Of a DNA stretch of 64,000 bases, positions 1-8,505 are shown in pieces. The stretch spans positions 1 to 64,000 of the forward strand of contig NZ_FPIY01000001.1 of NCBI RefSeq assembly GCF_900119145.1, read 5' to 3'. The first letter of the stretch is position 1. Each line of letters opens with the position of its first letter. The stretch is from Cellulophaga fucicola. GTDB taxonomy: Bacteria > Bacteroidota > Bacteroidia > Flavobacteriales > Flavobacteriaceae. The translations under genes and the position numbers were made by a program. The notes beneath the pieces are model-generated. The model had not been told where the DNA came from. It did no database searches and saw only the letters and a program-made list of their open reading frames with translations.

Positions 1-18
1 GCAATTAACAAACAATTT

Positions 19-125
19 AAGGTGGCCATGGCGATGAGGCTCACCCCTTTCCATTCCGAACAGGGAAGTTAAGCTCATCTGCGCCGATGGTACTGCCACT
101 AGGTGGGAGAGTAGGCCGTCGCCTT
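19..125 (+). rRNA. rrf: 5S ribosomal RNA
   Basis: The block carries the conserved 5S core (CCATTCCGAACAGGGAAGTT, then CTGCGCCGATGGTACTGC and GGTGGGAGAGTAGG). Bases 19-26 (AAGGTGGC) pair completely, allowing G-U, with 118-125 (GTCGCCTT) to form helix I, which sets the ends. Length of about 107 is normal for Bacteroidota. The 16S and 23S genes would lie just left of the window. A strong terminator follows at 131-163. Confidence 0.95.
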
Positions 126-130
126 TTTTC

Positions 131-163
131 AAAAGCCCTTATCTAACGATAAGGGCTTTTTTT
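131..163 (+). terminator. Terminator of the rRNA operon
   Basis: AAAAGCCCTTATC / GATAAGGGCTTTT arms around a short loop, followed by a T run. It sits 6 bases after the 5S gene. Confidence 0.85.
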
Positions 164-220
164 ATACCCTAAATTTAAGGATAGTATAGATTACAAGTCA
201 TAGTTTATACAAATAGCATC

Positions 221-253
221 AAAAAAGGCCTAGATATACTCTAGGCCTTTTTT
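221..253. terminator. Second, possibly bidirectional hairpin terminator
   Basis: AAAAAAGGCCTAG / CTAGGCCTTTTTT arms with a 7-base loop and A and T runs on either side. No gene lies between it and the 5S terminator, so it may be a backup terminator of the rRNA operon. From 254 to 473 I see no gene, tRNA or clear promoter; only a small TATAC/GTATA inverted repeat near 269-282. Confidence 0.6.
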
Positions 254-473
254 AGTTTATAGAGGGGTATACGCGTGTATAACCAAACTTGCACTAGTTA
301 AATCTATATAAGCTAGTATACAGCATCAGAATAGTAGTAATAGGAGGAGTGAATTGTTTTAATGTGTAGTTTACGGTAGTTAGATTATAGATAATGTATT
401 AATTAGGTACTATTTGTTGTTATTAGCTGTGTATTAATAGGAACTAGTATGAGAATATTATTGAGTTTACCAC

Positions 474-512
474 AAAGAAAAAGGGCTAGAAACATATGTT
501 TCTAGCCCTTTT
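474..512 (-). terminator. Terminator downstream of the DUF349 gene
   Basis: Stem AAGGGCTAGAAACA / TGTTTCTAGCCCTT (481-510) with a T-rich tail on the minus strand (complement of 474-480). It lies 27 bases past the stop of the minus-strand gene that ends at 539. Confidence 0.8.
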
Positions 513-538
513 ATTATATACTACTATGTGATATGAAG

Positions 539-2536
539 TTATTCTTCTTCACTACTATTTAATTCTTCTTCTTCCTCTTTATTTTTAGTATTCTCAAGTA
601 TGTTAAGCTTCTTTAATTTTGCTTTCCATGTATTTAAAGACTCTTTTTGATTGTTAATATTCTTTAAAACATTTTTAACTAAAGGATTGTCTTCAGAAGC
701 ATTTGAGAAAAACTGTAAATTGTTTTCTAACTGACGAATTTCGTTTTTAGATTCATCAATTTTTCTTCTAATAAATAACCTTTCTTTGTAGATTGCATTT
801 TCATTATCGCTAGATGATAACTTTTGAATCTTATCACCATATTTAAGCAACTCTGATTCTTGCTTGCTAATATCTAGTTTTCTAAATATGGCATCTAAAA
901 TAGTATTAAATTTATTATTTATATTTTTCTTTTTAAACGGTACGTGTCCGTAGCTTTTCCATTCGTTTATAAACTCCTTAATACTAGCTAAATCTTTAGA
1001 TCTATCGCCAGAAAGTTGAAACTCTTTTAACTTGTCTAAACAAGCTGTTTTATGTTCTAAATTTTCAAGTTCCTCTTTGCTAGATTGATTTTTTAAAGCG
1101 TGAAGTCTGTCAAAATAATGATTACAAGCAGCCTTGAACTCATTCCAAATTTTATCAGAATATTTTCTAGGAACGTGGCCAATTGTTTTCCACTCTCCTT
1201 GTACGCGTTTCATTTCTTTAGTTGCAACGTCCCAATCTTCGCTATCTTTTATTTGAATAGCGGTTTCTAATAAAGCTCTTTTTTTATCTAAATTTTCTTG
1301 TTGTTCCTTTTTTAAGTTTTTGTAAAAAGCATTTTTAGACTTGTTAAATGTTTTTACTGCTTCTTTAAAGGTTGCCCAAGTTTGTTCGTTAGATTTCTGA
1401 GGTACTTTGCCAGCGTTAAAGAATTCTTCTCTTAGAGCTTCTATTTCTTTAATTTGTTTTTGTAATTCTTTATGGTTGCTAGATGTGTTTTCTGATATGG
1501 CAATTATTTTTGCTATAATAGAGTTCTTTTTTTCTAAGTTAACCTCGTGAATTTTATCTAGGTCTTTATAATAATCTTGTCTCCTTTGGTGTAATACTTT
1601 TGTAGCATTGCTAAATTCTTCCCAGATTAACTCTCTGTGGTCTTTACCTACAGGGCCAATATCTTCTTTCCAGATTTTGTGTAATGTTTGTAATTCTCTA
1701 AAAGCTTTGCTAAGATCTGGCTCGTTAGTTAAGGCGTTAGCACGAACTATTAATTTAAGTTTTTCTTCTAAATTATGTTTAAAGTCTAAATCTCTTAATT
1801 CCCTGTTTAAATGAAGAAAGTCGTAAAAAATTTCTATATGGTGGTGGTATGTTTTCCAGACATTGTTATAATCTGTCCTAGGAATAGGTCCAGCATTTCT
1901 CCAGTTTTCTTGAAGGTCTTTAAAGTTCTTATACGTAGTATTTATATCTTCTTCTACGTTTACAAGACCTTTTAAATCTTCAATTATTTGAAGTCGTTTT
2001 TCTAAGTTTTTTTGAAGGTTTTGTTCTAGGTTTTTATAATATTCATCTCTTTTTTCTCTATAATCAGAAAATACTTCGTTAAATTGTCTTTTTGTTACAG
2101 AGTTGTATTTAAAGTCAATTTCATTGCCGCCATTAGCTATAAATTCTTCTTTTTTATGTTCAAGAAATTCTTGAAACTTTAAGTCGAATTCATATTTAAT
2201 ACCATCTATGTGTTTTTTAATGGCCTGTACTTTTTCATTCTTTACCAAGCGTTGTAGTTCGCCTACTAAATTTTCCATACTCATTGCATGGTAATCTAAT
2301 AATGGTATTTCATGCCTTTTTTGATTGTCTTGATCTTCTGCATCTTCTGCATTTGTTTCTTCAATCTCATCTATAATTTCTTTATCATCTTCAACTTCTT
2401 CGTTAGATGATGAGTTGTCAAGATCTTCATTTTTTATTTCAGTGGTTTTCTCTGATGTAGTAGTTGCATCAGTAGTTTCTGAATTTTCTTCACCCTCTAC
2501 ATTGTTTTGTAGTTCTTCTTTGCTGTCTTCCAACAT
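539..2536 (-). CDS. DUF349 repeat protein
   Basis: A 665-residue, highly charged helical protein. It contains several tandem DUF349 units, each with a W-x(6)-P motif such as ENWRNAGPIPRTDYNNVWKT, HKIWKEDIGPVGKD, GEWKTIGHVPRKYSDKIW and NEWKSYGHVPFKKKN. The N-terminal 80 residues are acidic and low-complexity (Glu/Asp/Thr/Ser), and the C-terminal tail is Glu-rich. The frame is open upstream to a TTG at 2596, but the ATG at 2536 (MLEDSKEEL) is the better start because the extra segment is hydrophobic and unlike the family. The molecular role of DUF349 proteins is not established. It follows thrB after about 125 bases on the same strand, a place where thrC is often found. Confidence 0.85.
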   Translation of the reverse strand: MLEDSKEELQNNVEGEENSETTDATTTSEKTTEIKNEDLDNSSSNEEVEDDKEIIDEIEETNAEDAEDQDNQKRHEIPLLDYHAMSMENLVGELQRLVKNEKVQAIKKHIDGIKYEFDLKFQEFLEHKKEEFIANGGNEIDFKYNSVTKRQFNEVFSDYREKRDEYYKNLEQNLQKNLEKRLQIIEDLKGLVNVEEDINTTYKNFKDLQENWRNAGPIPRTDYNNVWKTYHHHIEIFYDFLHLNRELRDLDFKHNLEEKLKLIVRANALTNEPDLSKAFRELQTLHKIWKEDIGPVGKDHRELIWEEFSNATKVLHQRRQDYYKDLDKIHEVNLEKKNSIIAKIIAISENTSSNHKELQKQIKEIEALREEFFNAGKVPQKSNEQTWATFKEAVKTFNKSKNAFYKNLKKEQQENLDKKRALLETAIQIKDSEDWDVATKEMKRVQGEWKTIGHVPRKYSDKIWNEFKAACNHYFDRLHALKNQSSKEELENLEHKTACLDKLKEFQLSGDRSKDLASIKEFINEWKSYGHVPFKKKNINNKFNTILDAIFRKLDISKQESELLKYGDKIQKLSSSDNENAIYKERLFIRRKIDESKNEIRQLENNLQFFSNASEDNPLVKNVLKNINNQKESLNTWKAKLKKLNILENTKNKEEEEELNSSEEE

Positions 2537-2661
2537 AATCTTTAGTATTTGGATTTCTATATAATGGTAATATACTAACAACCAAACAAACTTCAAAACT
2601 TAATATGTTTTTTAGCAGTCTTAAATTCTACATTTGGTAGTGGTATTTTTCTTATAATTTG

Positions 2662-3588
2662 TTATTTTATTACTTTAACTCCCTCTAAGTTTACTCTAGA
2701 AACGTGTATGTCATAAGGTATGCCTACTTTATTATAGATATCTTGCATTGCATTGGCTACTTTTTTAGCGTTTTCTTTTCCTTTGCTTAAGGCAAATATA
2801 GATGGGCCAGACCCTGAGATTCCACAACCCAACGCGCCAGCTTCTAAAGAAGCACTTTTTACATTGTCAAAAGCAGGTATAAGTATAGAGCGTATTGGTT
2901 CTATAATGTAATCTTGTAACGACCGGCCAATTAAATCATAATCTTCAGTATATAAACCAGCTATTAGTCCACCAACATTTCCCCATTGCTTAATACCGTC
3001 TGCTAAAGAAATTGTTGTTTTAAGTATTTTTCTAGAATCTGACGTTTTTATCTCTATTTGCGGATGTATAACCGTTGCGTAAAGTTCTTTAGGTGTATTT
3101 ATTTTTATTATATCCAAGGGATTATAGCTACGAACTAAAGTGAAACCTCCAAATATTGCAGGTGCTACATTATCTGCATGTTGTACACCACTTGCTAATT
3201 CTTCTCCTTTCATAGAAAATTGAACAAGTTCTAAATTAGAAAAAGGCTTGCCTAGTAATTGGTTCATTGCCCAAACAGCACCAGTAGAGCTGGCAGCGCT
3301 ACTTCCTATACCGCTACCAGCTTTAATATTCTTATATATTTCTATCTCAAAACCACCAGAGTAATCTGTTGCAGCTAACAAGGCCAAGCCCGCAACACCA
3401 GCAACGTTTTTATGGGTTTCTAATGGTAGGTCTTGACCTTCTAATTTTGTAATTGTTATGCCTTTCTTGGTAGTTTTTCTGATAACCATTTCGTCACCAA
3501 CACTGTCTAAAGCAACACCAAGAACATCAAAACCACAAGATACATTTGCTATAGTAGCAGGACAAAATACCCTAATTTCGTTTTTCAT
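2662..3588 (-). CDS. thrB: Homoserine kinase
   Basis: GHMP-family kinase of 308 residues that phosphorylates homoserine to O-phosphohomoserine in threonine synthesis. The N-terminus (VFCPATIANVSCGFDVLG), the ATP-binding glycine/serine loop (KAGSGIGSSAASSTGA, about residues 90-106) and the C-terminal GALGCGISGSGPSIFAL motif are all present. Start ATG at 3588 is 2 bases past the thrA stop, so the two genes are cotranscribed and probably translationally coupled. Cytoplasmic. Length is normal. Confidence 0.96.
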   Translation of the reverse strand: MKNEIRVFCPATIANVSCGFDVLGVALDSVGDEMVIRKTTKKGITITKLEGQDLPLETHKNVAGVAGLALLAATDYSGGFEIEIYKNIKAGSGIGSSAASSTGAVWAMNQLLGKPFSNLELVQFSMKGEELASGVQHADNVAPAIFGGFTLVRSYNPLDIIKINTPKELYATVIHPQIEIKTSDSRKILKTTISLADGIKQWGNVGGLIAGLYTEDYDLIGRSLQDYIIEPIRSILIPAFDNVKSASLEAGALGCGISGSGPSIFALSKGKENAKKVANAMQDIYNKVGIPYDIHVSRVNLEGVKVIK

Positions 3589-3590
3589 AA

Positions 3591-6035
3591 TTAAAAGTTT
3601 CCAATTCTTATTATATCAGCAAATATACCAGAAGCAGTAACATCTGCTCCTGCGCCAGCGCCTTTGATTATCATAGGTTGGTTAGGATATCTTTCAGTAA
3701 AAAATAAAACAATATTATCACTACCTTCTAGATTGTAAAAGTCGTGCCCTTTTGGTATGTGTTGTAAACCAACGCTTGCTTTTCCATTTTCAAACTGAGC
3801 GACATACTTAAGTTTGCAATCTTTTTTGTCTGATTCATTAAACATATCTTGGAAAGAATCTTCATTTTTAATAAGAGAGGCAAAGAAGTCTTCGTTATTT
3901 GTTGTAGCTAAGCTTTCTTTTGGTAAAAATGGTTTATTAGTTATTTCATCAATATCTAATTTATAACCACTTTCTCTTGCTAAAATTAAAATTTTACGGG
4001 CAACATCTATCCCGCTTAAATCTATTTTAGGGTCTGGCTCTGTGTAACCTTCTTCTTGAGCTTCTTTTACGATATCATGAAAAGTAGTAGAGCTACTAAA
4101 GTTATTAAAGACAAAGTTTAAACTACCAGATAGTACCGCTTGTATTTTTAATATTTTATCTCCAGATGCAATTAAATGTTTTAATGTATCTATAATTGGT
4201 AAACCTGCGCCTACATTAGTTTCAAACAAAAAGGGAGCATTATATTTTTGAGCTAAATATTTTAATTTACTATAGTTATCATATTCCGATGAGCATGCAA
4301 TTTTATTACAAGTAACAACAGAAATGCTATTGCGTAAATAATCTGCATAAGTCCTAGAGACTACATCACTAGCTGTGTTGTCTATAAAAATGCTATTTCT
4401 GTAGTTTAATTCATTTACTTTAGAAAAGAATTTTTCTTTATCAGCTTTATCTCCGCTAGCTAATTGTGTTTCCCAATTTTTTAAAGAGATTCCGTCTTCA
4501 TCAAAAAACATAGTTCTGGAGTTAGATATACCAACTACTCTAATGTTTAATTTTAAATTGTCTTTAAGGTATTTTTTTTGTTGTTTAATTTGATGTAATA
4601 ATTTAGAACCAACATTACCAACACCCATAATAAACAAGTTAAGTTGTTTTGTGTTTTCTTCAAAAAATTTCTCATGAAGAGCATTTAAAGCCTTTTTAAC
4701 ATCGCACTTATCTATAACGGCTGAGATATTACGTTCAGATGATCCTTGTGCTATAACTCTAATATTTACGTTATTTTTACCTAGTGTGCTAAACATTTTT
4801 CCGCTTAACCCTTGGTGGTTTTTCATATGGTCACCGACAAGAGCAATAATTGCAAGATCATTTTCAACCAAAACAGGTTTAATTTTTCGTAATGAAATTT
4901 CGTACTCAAATTCCGAATTAATTGCAGCTTCTGCAGTAGTTACATCATCAGCAGAAATACCAACACAAATTGAATGCTCTGAAGATGCTTGAGTTATAAG
5001 CACAATGCTAATTTGCGCTACCGAAAGTACTTCAAAAAAGCGTTTAGATATACCTGGTATGCCAACCATTCCGGAGCCTTCTAAAGATAATAGACTAATA
5101 TTTTCTATATGACTTATTCCGCGAACCGTTCTCCCGTTTTTATCTAAGTTTTTAGTTATAATTGTACCTTGAGACTCAGGATTAAACGTGTTTTTTATAG
5201 CAATTGATATGCCTTTTGCAAGTACCGGTTGTATTGTAGGTGGGTATAAAACTTTAGCCCCAAAATGAGAAAGTTCCATAGCTTCTTCATAAGATATATT
5301 AGCTATTGCTTTAGCTTGTTTAACTATTCTAGGATTTGCTGTAAACATACCGCTAACATCTGTCCAAATTTCTAAGTTTTCGGCATCAATGGCAGCAGCA
5401 ATAATAGATGCTGTATAATCAGATCCGCCACGGCCTAAAGTTGTAGAGTCTCCCTGAGTTGAAGAAGCAATAAAACCACCTAAAACAGTAATTTTGCTTT
5501 CTGTGCTATTAAAGAAATTTTTAATTAAGCTATTTGTTTCATTAAAGTTTTTAATTGCAGCTTTACCATAATTGGCATTAGTTTTTATAAGCTCTCTACT
5601 GTCTTTGTATGCAGTATTTAAACCTTGGGCTATAAAGTATTCACTAATAATGTAAGAAGATAATAGTTCTCCATAACTTACTATTTTGTCTGATAATTTA
5701 GGTGTTATTTCACCAATAAAGAATGCGCCCTCTAATAATGTTTCTAGTATGTTTAATTCGGTTTTTACTTTGCTTAAAACTTTACTTTGGTTGGTTACAG
5801 GAATTAGTTCTTTTATGGTGTTTATATGTCTTTCTTCAATCTTTAAAAAGACATCTTTGTAGCTTTTTTGGTGTATAGATGCTAATTGTGCAGCTTCTAA
5901 TAATAGATCTGTAACGCCACCAAAAGCAGAAACAACCACGGCTGTTTTAGATGTAGATTTTGAAACTATGTCTTTAACTAATTCTATATTTTTGGCATTG
6001 GCAACCGAAGTTCCGCCGAACTTTAATACTTTCAT
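3591..6035 (-). CDS. thrA: Bifunctional aspartokinase / homoserine dehydrogenase
   Basis: An 814-residue fusion that catalyses the first and third steps of the aspartate-to-threonine pathway. The aspartokinase half starts KFGGTSVANAKN and has GRGGSDYTA and EIWTDVSGM. Two ACT-type regulatory segments follow at about residues 310-460 (LSLEGSGMVGIPGISKRFF and LVGDHMKNHQGLSGKMF). Homoserine dehydrogenase starts near residue 465 (NLFIMGVGNVGSKLL) and contains ETNVGAGLPIIDTLKHL, SGSLNFVF and the catalytic region with DLSGIDVARKILILARE. ATG at 6035 is followed by thrB. Upstream lies a Thr/Ile-rich leader ORF (6099-6188) suggesting attenuation by charged tRNA-Thr/Ile. Confidence 0.97.
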   Translation of the reverse strand: MKVLKFGGTSVANAKNIELVKDIVSKSTSKTAVVVSAFGGVTDLLLEAAQLASIHQKSYKDVFLKIEERHINTIKELIPVTNQSKVLSKVKTELNILETLLEGAFFIGEITPKLSDKIVSYGELLSSYIISEYFIAQGLNTAYKDSRELIKTNANYGKAAIKNFNETNSLIKNFFNSTESKITVLGGFIASSTQGDSTTLGRGGSDYTASIIAAAIDAENLEIWTDVSGMFTANPRIVKQAKAIANISYEEAMELSHFGAKVLYPPTIQPVLAKGISIAIKNTFNPESQGTIITKNLDKNGRTVRGISHIENISLLSLEGSGMVGIPGISKRFFEVLSVAQISIVLITQASSEHSICVGISADDVTTAEAAINSEFEYEISLRKIKPVLVENDLAIIALVGDHMKNHQGLSGKMFSTLGKNNVNIRVIAQGSSERNISAVIDKCDVKKALNALHEKFFEENTKQLNLFIMGVGNVGSKLLHQIKQQKKYLKDNLKLNIRVVGISNSRTMFFDEDGISLKNWETQLASGDKADKEKFFSKVNELNYRNSIFIDNTASDVVSRTYADYLRNSISVVTCNKIACSSEYDNYSKLKYLAQKYNAPFLFETNVGAGLPIIDTLKHLIASGDKILKIQAVLSGSLNFVFNNFSSSTTFHDIVKEAQEEGYTEPDPKIDLSGIDVARKILILARESGYKLDIDEITNKPFLPKESLATTNNEDFFASLIKNEDSFQDMFNESDKKDCKLKYVAQFENGKASVGLQHIPKGHDFYNLEGSDNIVLFFTERYPNQPMIIKGAGAGADVTASGIFADIIRIGNF

Positions 6036-6098
6036 TGTAAGATAATTATAGATTTTTTATTTGTATTGAAAAAAATCAATACGTAAAATGGACGTGTA

Positions 6099-6188
6099 TT
6101 ATATAGCAAATAACCCCATAGGGGTAATTGTTGTGTTAGTAATAACACAAGTAAAAATGGTTGTAGAAAATGTAGTTACGTTGTCCAA
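6099..6188 (-). CDS. thrL: Putative thr operon leader peptide (attenuator)
   Basis: A 29-codon open frame 63 bases upstream of thrA. Nine of 29 residues are Thr and four are Ile, concentrated in the run VTTFSTTIFTCVITNTTITP. This is the composition expected of a leader that senses charged tRNA-Thr and tRNA-Ile. The start would be TTG at 6188; there is no ATG at the front of the frame, and the frame is closed by TAA upstream. A good promoter lies at 6221-6251. Two hairpins fall inside the ORF (6131-6150 and 6109-6129). I did not find a classical U-tract terminator after it. The symbol is by analogy to enterobacterial thrL; there is no homology claim. Confidence 0.6.
   Translation of the reverse strand: MDNVTTFSTTIFTCVITNTTITPMGLFAI
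6109..6150 (-). promoter_or_regulatory. Tandem hairpins within the thr leader
   Basis: Hairpin one (6131-6150) has perfect 8-base arms TTGTGTTA/TAACACAA around TTAC. Hairpin two (6109-6129) has 9-base arms AATTACCCC/GGGGTTATT with one T-T mismatch around TAT. They overlap the Thr/Ile codons of the leader ORF, so ribosome position would decide whether they form. A third weak stem, GTATTGA/TCAATAC, lies at 6063-6082 without a following T run. Confidence 0.5.
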
Positions 6189-6220
6189 AATGTTTATTTA
6201 AGCTTTGCTTATTAACGAAT

Positions 6221-6251
6221 CAAATGTAGTACTTTTGTCTTTTTAAACAAA
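6221..6251 (-). promoter_or_regulatory. thrA operon promoter
   Basis: On the minus strand: TTTG (6251-6248), 19-base spacer, TACATTTG (6228-6221). This matches the Bacteroidota consensus TTTG-N19/20-TAnnTTTG. Predicted transcription start is near 6215, about 27 bases before the leader ORF. Confidence 0.7.
6230..6237 (+). promoter_or_regulatory. nnr promoter -7 box
   Basis: TACTTTTG, one base away from the oppositely oriented TACATTTG of the thr promoter. A possible -33 TTTG is at 6204-6207, giving a longer than usual spacer of 22. Predicted start near 6243, about 60 bases before the nnr ATG. Confidence 0.5.
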
Positions 6252-6304
6252 TGATTTCTAAAACTTTTACCATTTTAACAGTAAAAGACTAATATTTTTA
6301 TTGA

Positions 6305-7849
6305 ATGAAGATTTTTACAGGTGCACAAATATACGAAGCTGATAAGTTTACAATTGAAAAACAGCAAATTACAAGTGATGAGTTAATGGAGCGTGTTGCA
6401 ACTCAAATTTTTAATTGGTTGCATTTAAGATTACAAGGCGCACAACCAAAAATACATTTGTTTTGTGGTATTGGTAATAATGGAGGAGATGGTTTGGCTG
6501 TTGCAAGACATTTACAAGAGCACGGCTATAATATAGAAGTATACATTGTAAACTATAATGAAAAAAGAACAGATGAGTTTTTAACAAATCTAAAACGTCT
6601 TAAGGATAGAAATATTTGGCCTAATTTTCTTACAGAAGATAACGAGTTGCCGCAAATAGCAAAAGAAGATATAGTTTTAGATGCTATTTTTGGAATTGGT
6701 TTAAATAGAGCACCTGTTAGTTGGGTTGCAAAATTAATGAACCACATTAATAATTCACAAGCATTTATATTAGCGGTAGATGTACCTTCTGGTTTATTTT
6801 TAGATAAGGTAGTAACAGATCCAAACGCAATAATACATGCAAACCATATATTAACATTTCAATCTCCTAAATTGGCTTTCTTTTTGCCAGAAACAGGTAT
6901 TTACTTTAATCAGTGGGAGATTTTAGATATTGGTATAGATGCAGAATATATAGCTAAGACAGAAACTGAATTTGATTTAGTAAGTAAAAATGAAGTTTTA
7001 CAGTTATACTTACCAAGAGAGAAATTTGCTCACAAAGGTACTTATGGTCATTCTTTAATAATAGGTGGTGGTTATGGTAAAGTAGGAGCTACAATATTAG
7101 CCTCAAAGGGTGCTTTAAACTCGGGTAGTGGTTTAGTATCTGCTTATTTACCTAGGTGTGGTTACATACCAATGCAAACAGCAATGCCCGAAGTTATGGT
7201 GCAAACTTCTAAATCTGATGAGCATATAACGGATTTTAATTTTGATATAAAAGCAACAGTTATAGGAATAGGTCCAGGTTTAGGTCAGCATAAAGAAACA
7301 GTTGAAGCTTTTTCTAAATTTTTAGAAACAAATACAACACCTTTGGTTGTAGATGCAGATGCATTAAATATTTTATCAAATAATAAAAAACTATTAGAAT
7401 TATTACCAGAAGACAGTGTGTTAACGCCGCATCCTAAAGAGTTAGAGCGTTTAATAGGTGAGTGGAGTAATGATTTTGATAAATTAGAAAAAGCAAAAGC
7501 TTTTTCTGGACAATATAAGTGTGTGCTAGTTATAAAAGGAGCACATACCATAACACTATATAAAGGAAAAGGATTTATAAATACTTCTGGAAACCCAGGA
7601 ATGGCTACAGCTGGTAGTGGAGATGTTTTAACAGGAGTTATTACAGGTTTTATAGCGCAAGGATACTCGCCAGTTATTGCTGCCGTATTTGGTGTTTACT
7701 TGCATGGAAGTGCTGGTGACTTGGCGGTAGAGAGTTTAGGGTATCAATCCTTAACAGCGTCTAATATTGCTAATACTATTGGTGGGGCGTTTATAGAATT
7801 ATTTAGAAGACCTGAAGCTCCGCAAGCACAAGAGCAACAACAAGCATAA
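6305..7849 (+). CDS. nnr: Bifunctional NAD(P)H-hydrate epimerase / ADP-dependent dehydratase
   Basis: A 514-residue YjeF-type fusion that repairs hydrated NAD(P)H. The N-terminal epimerase domain (about 1-215) has GIGNNGGDGLAVARHL and LDAIFGIGLNR. The C-terminal ribokinase-like dehydratase domain (about 220-505) has GHSLIIGGGYGKVGA, VVDADALN, LTPHPKELERL and the NPGMATAGSGDVLTGVI motif with the catalytic Asp. A Gln/Ala-rich tail ends the protein. Divergent from the thr operon and alone in its transcript; metabolically a housekeeping enzyme with no obvious link to threonine. Confidence 0.95.
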   Translation: MKIFTGAQIYEADKFTIEKQQITSDELMERVATQIFNWLHLRLQGAQPKIHLFCGIGNNGGDGLAVARHLQEHGYNIEVYIVNYNEKRTDEFLTNLKRLKDRNIWPNFLTEDNELPQIAKEDIVLDAIFGIGLNRAPVSWVAKLMNHINNSQAFILAVDVPSGLFLDKVVTDPNAIIHANHILTFQSPKLAFFLPETGIYFNQWEILDIGIDAEYIAKTETEFDLVSKNEVLQLYLPREKFAHKGTYGHSLIIGGGYGKVGATILASKGALNSGSGLVSAYLPRCGYIPMQTAMPEVMVQTSKSDEHITDFNFDIKATVIGIGPGLGQHKETVEAFSKFLETNTTPLVVDADALNILSNNKKLLELLPEDSVLTPHPKELERLIGEWSNDFDKLEKAKAFSGQYKCVLVIKGAHTITLYKGKGFINTSGNPGMATAGSGDVLTGVITGFIAQGYSPVIAAVFGVYLHGSAGDLAVESLGYQSLTASNIANTIGGAFIELFRRPEAPQAQEQQQA

Positions 7850-7878
7850 TATATTAGTTATAGTAAGGCTTACAGAAA

Positions 7879-8301
7879 CTATTCTTTAGTTTTTGTAGCC
7901 GATGCTGTAGCTAACCTTCTTTTTACCCAAGTTAATGCATTTGAGTATTCTATAAAAAACTTCATTGGTTTTTTGTAGAACATTTTTTCAATTTTAAAGT
8001 TGTGCATATCTATTTCTTTTACAGAAACAATTGCGAGTGCTTTAAGGTTTTCTAAACCTCTTACAAAATTATAAACTGTTGGATCTATAGCGTAAGAATT
8101 TTTACGTAGACTAATGTATCCAAAATCTCTATCTCTAAAATGTATTTCTGAAATGCCAATTATTTGAAAAGTTTTTTCTAATGTAATAGTAGTTCCTTCA
8201 TCAAAAGAAGCTACCATATAATTGTCATATATGTATATTCTTCCAGACTCTAATTGATATTCTTTAACAATTACAGCCTTTTTGGTTTGCCCCATTTTCA
8301 T
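7879..8301 (-). CDS. STAS/SpoIIAA-like conserved protein
   Basis: A 140-residue soluble protein without signal peptide. The pattern of alternating strands and helices, and the segment KMFYKKPMKFFIEYSNALTWVKRRL near the C-terminus, resembles the SpoIIAA-like STAS proteins common in flavobacteria, but there is no diagnostic active-site motif. Start is ATG at 8301; a second ATG two codons on is equally possible. Just upstream the sequence TAATTTAGCGCCC on the minus strand resembles the promoter family seen at rpmH. Function unknown. Confidence 0.6.
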   Translation of the reverse strand: MKMGQTKKAVIVKEYQLESGRIYIYDNYMVASFDEGTTITLEKTFQIIGISEIHFRDRDFGYISLRKNSYAIDPTVYNFVRGLENLKALAIVSVKEIDMHNFKIEKMFYKKPMKFFIEYSNALTWVKRRLATASATKTKE

Positions 8302-8403
8302 ATTCTGTATGTAATAAATAGTGTTCGGGCGCTAAATTAAATTTATGTTAAGATAATTAGAAAAAAACTAGATAAAAGGTTAATATATCCTTTAACAGTT
8401 GGT

Positions 8404-8428
8404 AAAAACAAAATATTGTTTTGTTTTT
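8404..8428. repeat. A/T-only inverted repeat
   Basis: Perfect 10-base arms AAAAACAAAA / TTTTGTTTTT around TATTG in the gap between clpC and the STAS-like gene. No GC pairs except one per arm, so it is a weak hairpin; it may be part of the upstream region of the STAS-like gene. Confidence 0.45.
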
Positions 8429-8450
8429 ATTGCCTATAATGCGATTTAAT

Positions 8451-8483
8451 AAAAAAGGAGCCAATGAAAATTGACTCCTTTTT
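8451..8483 (-). terminator. clpC terminator
   Basis: AAAAAGGAG-CAAT / ATTG-CTCCTTTTT arms, 23 bases past the clpC stop, with a T run on the minus strand. Confidence 0.8.
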
Positions 8484-8505
8484 GTTTATTTGCTTATAAT
8501 TAAAT

